In this document: piece by piece, positions 7,276-16,099 of the stretch
Layout of the letters: every line of letters starts with the position of its first letter
Position numbering within the stretch: position 1 is the first letter of the stretch
Assembly: GCA_022788065.1 (NCBI GenBank)
Contig: JALEWG010000074.1
Span: 1-57,126 of the forward strand
Direction: 5' to 3'
From: Lachnospiraceae bacterium
GTDB taxonomy: Bacteria; Bacillota; Clostridia; Lachnospirales; Lachnospiraceae
DNA length: 57,126 nucleotides
Notes under the pieces: model-generated
Databases searched by the model: none
Seen by the model: only the letters and a program-made list of their open reading frames with translations
Told to the model about the DNA's origin: nothing
Made by a program: the position numbers and the translations under genes

Positions 7276-10200
7276 ATGGGTTTAACAAGAAAGGTGTTAA
7301 AACGGCCGGTTACAACGATCCTTGTTGTGCTGTGCCTGATTGTTTTTGGTATTTCCTCTGTGACGTCTTCCAAACTGGAGCTGATGTCTGCGATGGAGAT
7401 GCCCATGCTGATTATCAGTGCCGTTTACCCCGGAGCCAGTCCGGATGACGTAGAAGAGCTGGTAATCAAGGTCATTGAGGACGAAGTGGGAACACTGTCC
7501 GGCGTGGATACTACAATGAGCATGTCCAGTGAAAACTTTGGTATGGTCATGCTTTCCTATGAATACGGGCAGGATATCGATAAGGCATATGATGACCTGA
7601 AAAAGAAGATAGACGGTCTGGCAGGCGATCTGCCGGATGATGTGGATACACCGACGATCATTGAGATGGATATCAACGATATGTCGTCGATCATGCTGGC
7701 GATCAATAACTCCGCGGAGCCCAATCTTTACAACTATGTGGATGGAACCGTGATTCCGGAACTTGAGAAGTTAAGCTGTGTCGCCAATGTGGACGTCAGC
7801 GGCGGCCAGAAAGAGTATGTCCGCGTGGAATTGATTCCGGAAAAGCTGGCCCAGTACCACCTGAGTATGAACGCCATTGCCGGAATGATCGGTTCCGCCG
7901 ATTTCTCCATGCCGGTGGGCAGTACGATCGTGGGCGGCAAAGATCTTTCTGTAACCTCCGGCGCTGATTTTGACACAGTGGAACGGTTAAAAGAGATTCC
8001 GATCACCCTCGGAAACGGCAATATGATCTATCTGGAAGATGTGGCCAATGTCTATACGGCCCTGGAGGATAAGGATTCGATCGGACGTTACAATGGCATT
8101 GATACGGTTTCCATCGGAATCAAAAAAAATCAGGACAGTACGGACATTGAGGTTTCAAGAGAAGTTATGAAGGTCCTGAACGAAATGCAGGAGGATGACC
8201 CGAATCTTCAGGTGGAAGTCATCAATGACAGCAGTGAGATGGTTTTGAATTCGTTAAAGAGCGTTATGCAGACCATGGTGCTGGCAGTCATTGTCGCAAT
8301 GATCATTATTTTCCTGTTCTTCGGCGATCTGAAAGCCTCTCTGATCGTAGGTACTTCCATTCCGGTTTCCATTCTGGCCGCCCTGATCTGCATGAAGTTA
8401 GCCGGATTTTCGCTGAACGTGATCACTCTGAGCAGCCTGGTTCTGGGCGTCGGCATGATGGTGGATAACTCGATCGTCGTACTGGAAAGCTGTTTCCGCA
8501 ACACAGGAAAGGGCGGATTTGTAGAAGCCAGAGAGGCGGCTCTTACCGGAACCGGTGTGGTGTTACAGTCGATCATCGGCTCCACACTCACTACATGTGT
8601 GGTATTTCTGCCGTTAGGCTTCATGGCCGGACTGAGCGGTCAGCTGTTCAGGCCGTTAGGCTTTACGATTGTTTTCTGTATGATTGCCTCCCTGATCTCG
8701 GCGATGACGCTGGTTCCTCTGTGCTATACCTTTTATCTTCCGAAGGAGAAGACCAATACGCCGGCACATGCTCTGATCACAAAGCTCCAGGATGGATACC
8801 GCTCGATCATGCGGGTCCTTATCAAACACAAGGCAATGGTAATGTTCACATCTGTCGGACTGCTGGCATTATCTCTTTTCCTGGCAACCCAGCTTAAGAT
8901 GGAAATGATGCCGATGACTGATGAGGGAATCATCGGAATTACGATGGAGGTGCAGCCAGGTCTTACGGTCGAAAAGATCGATGAGATCGCAAGCCGCGCG
9001 GAGGCTTATATTTCGGAGGATCCGGATGTGGATACTTATCTGGTTTCCTACGGAAGCAGTGGTCTGTCTATGAACATGGGCGGTGGAATATCTGTGACTG
9101 CTTATCTGAAGGATGACCGCTCCAGAGAGACGTCAGAGGTACTCAGAGATTGGAAGCATGAGATGCAGACCTGGACGGACTGCACGGTTTCTCTTGAAGA
9201 GCAGTCCACCATGGGCAGCATGGCGATGCTGGCCGCGGACGAGGTGGAAGTGATTCTTGTCAGCACACAGTATGATGAATTAAAGCAGGTTTCCGACGAG
9301 ATCGTGGATGAACTGCGTGCCCGTCCGGATACCACATATGTTCATTCCACGCTGGAAAATGATGCTCCTCTGGTCGAAATTGCCGTGGATCCCGTCAAGG
9401 CGGCTGCGGAGGGAATGACCCCCGTTCAGGTTGCCTCCCAGCTGTACATGATGATCAGCGGCACAGAAGCCACAACGATCAACGTGGACGGAAACGATAT
9501 CTCCGTTAAAGTGGAGTACCCGAAGGATGAGTACAGGACCATTGACCAGATTCAGGGGATCGTGCTTCCGACAGCAACAGGAAGCTCCGTGGCCCTCAGA
9601 GACATCGCGGAAATCGGCTTTAAGGACAGCCCGCAGAACATTATCAAGACAGATAAACAGTACCAGGTGACTGTCACCGGCACGTTGAATGATCTGGCGA
9701 ACGAGAATACAAAGAGCGAGATTCAGCGGGAGATCGTAGAACCGCACTTAAACAGCGTGATCCGGCTGAAGGACAACAGCATGACGGAAATGATGAACGA
9801 GGAATTCGGCGCCCTGTTCCAGGCGATCGGCTTTGCCGTATTCCTGATTTTCGTCGTTATGTCAGCCCAGTTTGAGTCTCCGCGATTCTCCCTGATGGTT
9901 ATGACGACGATTCCGTTTGCGCTCATTGGTTCCTTTGGCCTCCTCTGGCTGACGGACTGCTCCATCAGCATGCCCAGCCTCTTAGGCTTCCTGATGTTAG
10001 TCGGAACTGTAGTAAACAACGGTATTCTGTTTGTGGACACGGCGAATCAGTACCGGTCGGAGATGGATATTGACACGGCGTTAATTGAAGCGGGAGCGAC
10101 CCGTCTGCGTCCGATCCTTATGACGACGCTGACAACGATCGTTGCGATGATCCCTATGGCGCTTGCTGTCGGGCAGGCAGGAGAACTGATGCAGGGACTT

Positions 10201-10314
10201 GCGCTTGTCGATGTGGGCGGTCTGATCGCTTCGACACTTCTGGCGCTCCTCATGCTGCCTGTTTATTATAAGGTAATGAACAGACAGCCAAAGAAGGCGC
10301 CGGATTACGATTAA
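7276..10314 (+). CDS. RND multidrug efflux pump (AcrB/HAE1-like)
   Basis: A 1012-residue proton-driven exporter with the full RND duplication. TM1 is at about 12-30, a large extracytoplasmic porter domain follows, TM2-6 lie at about 335-480, TM7 near 525, a second porter domain follows, and TM8-12 lie at about 855-1000. The proton-relay helix reads GVGMMVDNSIVVLE, with Asp-Asn in place of the Asp-Asp of E. coli AcrB, a common variant. AcrB-like pumps expel amphiphiles such as bile acids, dyes and antibiotics. The gene is the third in the tetR operon and is followed by two TolC-like genes, so all classical parts of a tripartite pump are present. Confidence 0.95.
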   Translation: MGLTRKVLKRPVTTILVVLCLIVFGISSVTSSKLELMSAMEMPMLIISAVYPGASPDDVEELVIKVIEDEVGTLSGVDTTMSMSSENFGMVMLSYEYGQDIDKAYDDLKKKIDGLAGDLPDDVDTPTIIEMDINDMSSIMLAINNSAEPNLYNYVDGTVIPELEKLSCVANVDVSGGQKEYVRVELIPEKLAQYHLSMNAIAGMIGSADFSMPVGSTIVGGKDLSVTSGADFDTVERLKEIPITLGNGNMIYLEDVANVYTALEDKDSIGRYNGIDTVSIGIKKNQDSTDIEVSREVMKVLNEMQEDDPNLQVEVINDSSEMVLNSLKSVMQTMVLAVIVAMIIIFLFFGDLKASLIVGTSIPVSILAALICMKLAGFSLNVITLSSLVLGVGMMVDNSIVVLESCFRNTGKGGFVEAREAALTGTGVVLQSIIGSTLTTCVVFLPLGFMAGLSGQLFRPLGFTIVFCMIASLISAMTLVPLCYTFYLPKEKTNTPAHALITKLQDGYRSIMRVLIKHKAMVMFTSVGLLALSLFLATQLKMEMMPMTDEGIIGITMEVQPGLTVEKIDEIASRAEAYISEDPDVDTYLVSYGSSGLSMNMGGGISVTAYLKDDRSRETSEVLRDWKHEMQTWTDCTVSLEEQSTMGSMAMLAADEVEVILVSTQYDELKQVSDEIVDELRARPDTTYVHSTLENDAPLVEIAVDPVKAAAEGMTPVQVASQLYMMISGTEATTINVDGNDISVKVEYPKDEYRTIDQIQGIVLPTATGSSVALRDIAEIGFKDSPQNIIKTDKQYQVTVTGTLNDLANENTKSEIQREIVEPHLNSVIRLKDNSMTEMMNEEFGALFQAIGFAVFLIFVVMSAQFESPRFSLMVMTTIPFALIGSFGLLWLTDCSISMPSLLGFLMLVGTVVNNGILFVDTANQYRSEMDIDTALIEAGATRLRPILMTTLTTIVAMIPMALAVGQAGELMQGLALVDVGGLIASTLLALLMLPVYYKVMNRQPKKAPDYD

Positions 10315-10404
10315 GAGGGCAGGAATTGAAAGAAATCGTAAGAGAAATGTTATTGAAATTGTGATGTCCCGGGAGTATTCTCATTGATAACGGAGGAATC
10401 ATTG

Positions 10405-11631
10405 ATGAGACGGAAAAACAGGTGGAAAAGAACCGGCACCGTACTGCTCGCGGCTGCCATACTCGGGAGTGTACCCACGGTAGGCGGCGGCCTGATAACG
10501 GCAGCGGCAGCGTGGAAGACTCCGGTGACGGAATTTGATGAAGAGATGTTTTCGCGGCTGGCTGACAATGTTCTGGAATATGAGGAAATTCCGGGACTGG
10601 TGGAACAGTATAACACGGAATTCCGAAACCAGCTGCAGAGCTACTACAATAATCCTGACGGAACCAGCGGTCTTTCAAAGGAGCAGCTTCTCGGCCTGGC
10701 GGCTGATCTCAGAGACGAGGCGAAGGGCCTTGAGGACGAGGCGGAGGACCGGGAAGAGGAGCACGCGATCGGCGAAGCGGCTTACAAAGAGTATCAGGAT
10801 AATATCCGGTCGTTAAAAAAGTACGCAACGGAGCTTGAAAAGGCGGCCAGAGGGGAAACGAAAGCCGGTCAGACTGCAGTCCGGGAACTGAGGCTTCTGA
10901 GGAACCGGCAGATCATCTCTGCGTCCGGAAAAATGCGGGCATATCAGGCGTATGAAGATCAGGTGAAAATCAGGGAAAAGAAAATGGAGATTGCGGAGCT
11001 GGACCTGAATTCTGCAAAACGGCAGATGGAGCAGGGACTGTACTCCACGGCGGATGTGCTGTCCGCACAGCAGGCTCTAAATGCTGCGGCTGCCGACCTT
11101 CAGGAGGCCAAAACCTCCTGCGCAAACGGGAAACGTGATCTTCTCATGATGTTAGGCTGGCGGTATGACGCTGAGCCGGAGATCATGAGAGTGCCGGATC
11201 CGGATCCGGCTGTGATCTCCGGATACAGCATCGAGGCTGACATGGAGACGGCGATCAGCAACAACTATGATCTGTACGATACCAGGCGGGCTGCGGCAGC
11301 TTCGTTCGGCGGTCTCGATAAGAAGAATCGCGAGATCCGGACTGCGGAGGACTCTGTGCGGATGCAGATGGATCTTCTCTATCAGGACGTGATGCAGAAA
11401 ACAGCAGCCTTCCGGGCAGCGATAACGAAGTATCAGACGGCCGAAGCCGACAAGGCGATGGCAGACCGGAAGTACAGTCTCGGTATGTTAAGTCTGAGAG
11501 AGTATCTGGAAGCGGAAGTGGCATGGTTGGAGGCTGTGGCTGCGAAGGATTCCGCCGGTCTTGATCTGACAGCGGCTATGGAAACGTACGAGTGGGCCAG
11601 AATGGGCCTGATCGAGAGTTCGAATCAGTAA
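10405..11631 (+). CDS. TolC-like helical protein 1
   Basis: Encodes 408 residues with a positively charged start and hydrophobic signal segment (RTGTVLLAAAILGSVPTVGG) ending in AAAA-W. The mature part is mostly alpha-helical and has the two-fold repeat of TolC-family proteins: VLEYEEIPGLVEQYN near the front, a coiled middle (QMEQGLYSTADVLSAQQAL) and a second-half NNYDLYDTRRAA block followed by YSLGMLSLREYLEAEVAW. TolC normally forms an outer-membrane channel-tunnel; this organism shows no sign of an outer membrane, so the protein may span the wall or assist the adaptor (inference). I start at the ATG at 10405 after CGGAGG rather than the upstream TTG. It is paralogous to the next gene. Confidence 0.75.
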   Translation: MRRKNRWKRTGTVLLAAAILGSVPTVGGGLITAAAAWKTPVTEFDEEMFSRLADNVLEYEEIPGLVEQYNTEFRNQLQSYYNNPDGTSGLSKEQLLGLAADLRDEAKGLEDEAEDREEEHAIGEAAYKEYQDNIRSLKKYATELEKAARGETKAGQTAVRELRLLRNRQIISASGKMRAYQAYEDQVKIREKKMEIAELDLNSAKRQMEQGLYSTADVLSAQQALNAAAADLQEAKTSCANGKRDLLMMLGWRYDAEPEIMRVPDPDPAVISGYSIEADMETAISNNYDLYDTRRAAAASFGGLDKKNREIRTAEDSVRMQMDLLYQDVMQKTAAFRAAITKYQTAEADKAMADRKYSLGMLSLREYLEAEVAWLEAVAAKDSAGLDLTAAMETYEWARMGLIESSNQ

Positions 11632-11655
11632 TGGGCAGCCCCAGTGAGGTGGAAT

Positions 11656-12894
11656 ATGAAAAAATTTGGAAGACGAGTGATTCCGGTGCTTTTGGCGGTG
11701 TCCATGACAGCCGGAACGATGACCGCGTACGCGGATGACAATTTTACTCCCGGTCCCGGAAAGCCCTACGACGACGCGACTGAGGCAAGGATCAGGGACA
11801 ATGTGCTGGAGTATGATGAGATCAGTCTTCTGATCGACCAGTATAATACAACGTTGAAGAATATGCGCGACAGCTATTCGGACAACCGGGAATCCTATAA
11901 GAGCATCAATAAACTGAAAGAGCAGATGGCAGATGCATCCGGCGCGCTTCTGGAGCAGTCGGGCCAGATGTCGGATATGGCGAATATGTTTAAGAATGCG
12001 CTGGGTTACCAGACAATGGTGACGCCATCCGCCTACGCGGATATGGTGTATGCGTCGGAAATGCTCTCTCTGCGGGCGGATCAGACGCTCCTTCAGGCGG
12101 ATGCCATGACGGAAATGACGCCGCAGATGATGAAAATCAAGATGGTGGATTCGGTTCGCTGCAGCCTGATCTCCGGCGCGCAGAGCGCCATGATCGGTTA
12201 TGAACAGATGATCCTGAACAAAGCCGTTCTGGAGGATTCCATAAGTCTTCTGGAGGCGGTTTGCCGCTCCACAGAGCTTCAGGCAGCACAGGGACTTGTG
12301 ACGCAGAATGATGTGCTGAAGGCAAAACAGAATCTGGAATCTGCTCAGGCAGGCAAGCTTTCTCTGGATGCCGGCGAACAGAAGATCCGCCAGACTCTTT
12401 GCACTATGATGGGGTGGGAATACAATGATATCCCGGAAATTCAGAAGATTCCGGAGGCAGACCTCAGCCGTATCGACGGGATGAATCCGGAAACCGACAG
12501 GGAAGCGGCGATCGCAAATAACCTGACTCTGCGGTACAACCGTCTGGACTACGAAAACAAGACGGACGGATCCGTGGAAAAGATCAACCTGAAGCGCACG
12601 ATGGACGCAGAAGAGGCGGAGGTCGCTTCGTCTCTGACGAACCTCTACAACTCGGTCCTTCAGAAACGAAACGAATATGAAACCGCGCAGGCGGCTTATG
12701 AGCTGGAGAAAGTCAACATGGATACCGCGGAGAGAAAGCGTGCCCTTGGAATGATCGGAAATCTGGAGTATCTGCAGCAGAAGAATTCCTTCATTACCAA
12801 GGAAGTCAACGTGAGAAGTACGGAGCTTTCTCTGTTCCAGGCGATGGAGACTTATGACTGGGCAGTAAAGGGAAATCTGTCACTGTCCCAGTAA
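11656..12894 (+). CDS. TolC-like helical protein 2
   Basis: Encodes 412 residues. A signal peptide (KKFGRRVIPVLLAVSMTAGT, then AYA) is followed by a helical TolC-family body. Its VLEYDEISLLIDQYN, AAQGLVTQNDVLKAKQNL, NNLTLRYNRLDYEN and ALGMIGNLEYLQQKNSF segments match those in the preceding gene, so the pair arose by duplication. It would be exported and work with the RND pump. The ATG at 11656 (GAGGTGG upstream) is preferred to a GTG at 11644. The last 15 bases overlap the 3' end of spoIIR on the other strand, and no terminator separates them. Confidence 0.75.
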   Translation: MKKFGRRVIPVLLAVSMTAGTMTAYADDNFTPGPGKPYDDATEARIRDNVLEYDEISLLIDQYNTTLKNMRDSYSDNRESYKSINKLKEQMADASGALLEQSGQMSDMANMFKNALGYQTMVTPSAYADMVYASEMLSLRADQTLLQADAMTEMTPQMMKIKMVDSVRCSLISGAQSAMIGYEQMILNKAVLEDSISLLEAVCRSTELQAAQGLVTQNDVLKAKQNLESAQAGKLSLDAGEQKIRQTLCTMMGWEYNDIPEIQKIPEADLSRIDGMNPETDREAAIANNLTLRYNRLDYENKTDGSVEKINLKRTMDAEEAEVASSLTNLYNSVLQKRNEYETAQAAYELEKVNMDTAERKRALGMIGNLEYLQQKNSFITKEVNVRSTELSLFQAMETYDWAVKGNLSLSQ

Positions 12895-13608
12895 TTTAAA
12901 ACGAATATGGAGGCGGGGCAGGAGCGGATCCTGCTCCGTCTTTTGCGTCTGAGAGTTTCTGGCAGCACCCGGGGTATGGGGTCCTGTCCTGACGAAAGGC
13001 AGAGTACGGACGGGGTGCCTGGCGGTGAGAAGCGACAGAAAGTCATCTTCCGGAAGCAGGTTCTTCAGCTCCTCCTTTGAGGAGTCAGGCACGACCGCGT
13101 GTGTGCTGTCCAGGTGGCAGAGGGAGGGATACAGGACGCACCAGAAGTTTTCTCCTTCGCCGCTGCCGATCACCACACGCACAGCCTCGTAAGTGCCGGC
13201 AGGAAATGTCATGTCCCCGTATGTTTTTTCCGGAAAGTCACAGGTCTCCAGACTGATCCGGGCGGAATAGCTGTATCCCAGGCCGCCCATGAAGGACTCG
13301 GCGGAGGCCTCAAGCTCAGCCCGGCTGTCGGTCAGATATTGAATCAGATCCTCACGTGTCAGCACTTCATTCGGACCGGTCAGATCCCGGGCTTCGTTTT
13401 GAATCCGCTCCAGCAGGAGGTCCCGCACCTTAAGCTTTAACGCCTGATCCTCCGGGGAGTCGCTGTTGGCAAGTACATGAAACCGGAGGATCTTTGGAGC
13501 GATCCGTGCTGCTAACGCCTCATCGTGGCGCCGGATTCCGGACATGGCCAGAAGAAACGCCATGAGCACCAGCGTCACGGACAGGCAGAAATGATATTTC
13601 TTTGTCAT
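12880..13608 (-). CDS. spoIIR: stage II sporulation protein R
   Basis: SpoIIR is the forespore-made signal that is secreted into the intermembrane space and triggers SpoIIGA to process pro-sigma-E in the mother cell. The 242-residue product has an N-terminal signal or anchor segment (about 5-22) and the family hallmark RFHVLANSDSPEDQALKLKVRD at about 42-63, then the EASAESFMGGLGYSY and GTYEAVRVVIGSGEGENFWCVLYPSLC blocks. The C-terminal 40 residues are less conserved and run across the stop of the facing TolC-like gene. A sigma-F promoter lies immediately upstream. This is good evidence that the organism forms endospores. Confidence 0.95.
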   Translation of the reverse strand: MTKKYHFCLSVTLVLMAFLLAMSGIRRHDEALAARIAPKILRFHVLANSDSPEDQALKLKVRDLLLERIQNEARDLTGPNEVLTREDLIQYLTDSRAELEASAESFMGGLGYSYSARISLETCDFPEKTYGDMTFPAGTYEAVRVVIGSGEGENFWCVLYPSLCHLDSTHAVVPDSSKEELKNLLPEDDFLSLLTARHPVRTLPFVRTGPHTPGAARNSQTQKTEQDPLLPRLHIRFKLLGQ

Positions 13609-13640
13609 CGTGATCCCTTCTTTTTAATCATATTTACTAT

Positions 13641-13668
13641 TTGTAATTGTTGCCTGTTGTGCTATAAT
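13641..13668 (+). promoter_or_regulatory. vegetative promoter of ddl
   Basis: TTGTAA at 13641-13646, 16-base spacer, TATAAT at 13663-13668 with an extended TGC just before it. It reads toward ddl and lies wholly within the divergent sigma-F promoter of spoIIR. Confidence 0.65.
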
Positions 13669-13674
13669 CTAAAC
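13645..13674 (-). promoter_or_regulatory. sigma-F promoter of spoIIR
   Basis: Read on the minus strand: GTTTA (13674-13670), a 15-base spacer, then GGCAACAATT (13654-13645). This fits the forespore sigma-F consensus (GYWTA, 15 bases, GGNRANANTW) at every specified -10 position. It ends 37 bases before the spoIIR start. spoIIR is a known sigma-F target in Bacillus subtilis. Confidence 0.75.
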
Positions 13675-13708
13675 GTATTTGACTATTTTTCAGAGAGGAT
13701 TTCAGAAA

Positions 13709-14773
13709 ATGAACAAGAAAAATCTGGTTGCATTATTTGGCGGGCAGTCATCCGAGCATGTGGTTTCCTGCATGTCTGTCCGGAATGTGGCTTCCTGTAT
13801 TGATACAGAAAAATATAACGTGATCCTGGTGGGCATTACAGAAGACGGCCACTGGCTCAGAGTAAAATCCATCGAAGAGATCGAGAATGATACCTGGAGA
13901 GAAGGAAAAGAGACGGCAGTTCTCTCCCCGGATGCGCGCGAAAAATGCCTGCTCGTAATGCGGGGAGATTCCGTGGAAAAGATTCCTGTGGATGTGGTCT
14001 TCCCGGTTCTGCATGGCCTTTATGGGGAGGATGGGACCGTACAGGGAATCCTGGAGCTGGCCAGGATCCCGTATGTGGGCTGCGGAGTTCTGTCCTCTGC
14101 GGTCTCCATGGATAAACTGTCCACGAAGATCATCGTAAACAGTCTGGGGATCCGGCAGGCGGCATATGTGCCGGTGATGAAAGCGGAGCTCTCCGATATG
14201 GACTGTGTGGCAGAGCGCATAGAAGAGGCGCTCTCCTATCCGGTGTTTATCAAGCCGTCCAACGCGGGGTCTTCCAGAGGAGTGTCCCGGGCGGATAACC
14301 GGGAGGAACTGGAGAAAGGACTCCTTGAGGCGGCAAAACATGACAGGCGGATTCTTGTGGAGGAGATGATCGTCGGACATGAGATCGAGTGCGCCGTGTT
14401 CGGCGGAGGAAGCCTGGCGGTGAAGGCCTCCGGCGTGGGCGAGATTCTGGCGGCCGCGGATTTTTATGACTTCGACGCCAAGTATTATAATTCGGAGTCC
14501 CGGACTGTGGTGGATCCGAAGCTGCCGGGCGACGCGGCGGAGCGCGTGAGAGAAGCGGCTGTGAGGATCTTTGAGGCGGTGGATGGATACGGTCTGGCCC
14601 GTGTGGACTTTTTTGTGGAAAAGGACGGCGGTGTTGTCTTTAACGAGATCAATACGATGCCGGGATTTACGGCGATCAGCATGTATCCCATGCTCTGGGA
14701 CGCGAGAGGGATCAACAGAGCAAAGCTGGTTGACGACCTGATCAGCCACGCGATGACGAGATATGGAAGGTAG
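13709..14773 (+). CDS. ddl: D-alanine--D-alanine ligase
   Basis: Ddl joins two D-alanines with ATP to make the dipeptide end of the peptidoglycan stem peptide. The 354-residue protein starts MNKKNLVALFGGQSSEHVVS, the standard N-terminus (a TTG 30 bases upstream is not favoured). It has the HGLYGEDGTVQGILE and GCGVLSSAVSMDK substrate segments, the ATP-grasp region FIKPSNAGSSRGVSR, the LARVDFF strand and the metal-binding FNEINTMPGF end. The ligase lid tyrosine and serine cannot be judged in detail. murI follows after five bases and a DUF1934 gene after that, forming a wall-precursor operon. Confidence 0.95.
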   Translation: MNKKNLVALFGGQSSEHVVSCMSVRNVASCIDTEKYNVILVGITEDGHWLRVKSIEEIENDTWREGKETAVLSPDAREKCLLVMRGDSVEKIPVDVVFPVLHGLYGEDGTVQGILELARIPYVGCGVLSSAVSMDKLSTKIIVNSLGIRQAAYVPVMKAELSDMDCVAERIEEALSYPVFIKPSNAGSSRGVSRADNREELEKGLLEAAKHDRRILVEEMIVGHEIECAVFGGGSLAVKASGVGEILAAADFYDFDAKYYNSESRTVVDPKLPGDAAERVREAAVRIFEAVDGYGLARVDFFVEKDGGVVFNEINTMPGFTAISMYPMLWDARGINRAKLVDDLISHAMTRYGR

Positions 14774-14778
14774 AAAAC

Positions 14779-15600
14779 ATGGACAAAAACGCACCGATCG
14801 GAGTTTTTGACTCCGGAGTGGGCGGTCTGACCGTCGCCCGCGAAATCATGCGCCAGCTTCCGGAAGAACGGATCGTGTATTTCGGAGATACGGCGAGACT
14901 TCCCTACGGAAGCAAATCGAGACGGACCGTGATCCGCTTTTCCGAACAGATCATCCGTTTCCTGCGCACGAAGGATGTCAAGGCTATTGTGATCGCTTGC
15001 AACACAGCCTCCTCCTTTGCGCTTGAGGAAGTCCGGAAAGAGGTGGATATCCCCATCATAGGCGTGATCAATGCCGGCGCCAGAGCGGCGGTCGGAGCCA
15101 CGAAAAACGGTAAGATCGGAATTATCGGGACGGAAGGCACCATAGCCAGCGGCACATACGCGGACACGATCCGGAACATGAAGCCTGGCGTGGAAGTGTT
15201 CGGAAAAGCATGCCCGCTGTTTGTTCCGCTGGTGGAGGAGGGTCTTCTCCACGATACGGTGACCGACGAGATCGCCTCCCGGTATCTCTCGGTTCTGAAG
15301 GAGAAGTATATTGACACGCTGGTGCTCGGCTGTACCCATTACCCGCTCCTGAGGTCGACGCTGGCGCGGACCATGGGCGCCGATGTGGCGCTTGTGAATC
15401 CGGCGTATGAGACGGCCGTGCAGCTTAAGACTCTGCTCAGGTCCATGGAAATGAACTGCGATGCGGGACAGAATCTTTCTCAGGGGGAAAAATATCAGTT
15501 TTTTGTCAGTGATATGGCAGAGAAGTTCCGGGCGTTTGCCACATCGATTCTTCCGGAGGAAGTAAAGGAGACGATTCAGATCAATATTGAGGAGTACTGA
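14779..15600 (+). CDS. murI: glutamate racemase
   Basis: MurI converts L-glutamate to the D-glutamate needed for peptidoglycan, without a cofactor. The 273-residue protein shows both catalytic cysteines in their usual settings: IACNTASS (about residue 74) and LGCTHYPLL (about residue 185). The N-terminal IGVFDSGVGGLTV and the PYGSKS loop are also typical. It begins five bases after ddl and ends two bases before the DUF1934 gene, so tight co-translation with the D-Ala ligase is likely; both make D-amino-acid building blocks. Confidence 0.96.
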   Translation: MDKNAPIGVFDSGVGGLTVAREIMRQLPEERIVYFGDTARLPYGSKSRRTVIRFSEQIIRFLRTKDVKAIVIACNTASSFALEEVRKEVDIPIIGVINAGARAAVGATKNGKIGIIGTEGTIASGTYADTIRNMKPGVEVFGKACPLFVPLVEEGLLHDTVTDEIASRYLSVLKEKYIDTLVLGCTHYPLLRSTLARTMGADVALVNPAYETAVQLKTLLRSMEMNCDAGQNLSQGEKYQFFVSDMAEKFRAFATSILPEEVKETIQINIEEY

Positions 15601-15602
15601 TT

Positions 15603-16055
15603 ATGACGAAAGACGTTCTTGTGCGGATGAGAGGCACGCAGGTCATCGGCGAGGAGACCGAAACCATAGAGGTCATTGTGCCCGGAAGCTGTTATGAGAA
15701 AAACGGAAAGTGGTATCTGATCTACGATGAGAATATCGAAGGAGCAGACGAACCCACAAGAAACACGGTGAAGATCGGACCGGAAAAGGTCGAGGTGACG
15801 AAACACGGTCTGGTGAACAGTCACCTGGTCTACGAGACCGGAAAAAAGAATATGGCCAACTATATGACTCCCATGGGCCTGATCGTTCTGGGAATCACGA
15901 CGAAATCGATTTTCGTGGAAGGAGACGGCGCGAAGCTGCGGCTGGAACTTACCTATGCTCTGGAAATGAACGGACAGTTTGTATCGGACAGCCGACTGGA
16001 AATCGAAGCAGCTTCGAAACAGGACAGCGTACTTAATCTGGCAGAACAGGATTAG
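15603..16055 (+). CDS. DUF1934 (YwiB-like) protein
   Basis: Encodes 150 residues with alternating strands that fit the small calycin-like barrel of the DUF1934 family: KDVLVRMRGTQ, then WYLIYDE, TVKIGPEKVEVTKHG, the MANYMTPMGLIVLGI block and a closing LRLELTYALEMNG strand pair. The function is unknown; relatives are small cytosolic proteins. The gene begins two bases after murI, so it is the third member of the ddl operon, and a strong bidirectional terminator follows directly. A role connected with wall metabolism would be a guess from position only. Confidence 0.85.
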   Translation: MTKDVLVRMRGTQVIGEETETIEVIVPGSCYEKNGKWYLIYDENIEGADEPTRNTVKIGPEKVEVTKHGLVNSHLVYETGKKNMANYMTPMGLIVLGITTKSIFVEGDGAKLRLELTYALEMNGQFVSDSRLEIEAASKQDSVLNLAEQD

Positions 16056-16065
16056 CGCAGGCATA

Positions 16066-16096
16066 AAAAAAGAAGGAGATGAGCTCCTTCTTTTTT
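16066..16096. terminator. bidirectional terminator, DUF1934 / membrane protein
   Basis: A perfect 13-bp stem (AAAAAAGAAGGAG with CTCCTTCTTTTTT) and five-base loop. It has A and T runs on opposite sides, so it can end transcription from the ddl operon and from the facing gene at 16100-16564. Confidence 0.85.
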
Positions 16097-16099
16097 AAA

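Noticed and set aside
13748..14794. Long open frame on the minus strand opposite ddl
   Set aside because: It is the mirror of a conserved ddl gene, its translation is rich in His and Arg without domains, and it lacks a ribosome site. The same holds for long antisense frames opposite murI, abgB and metK.
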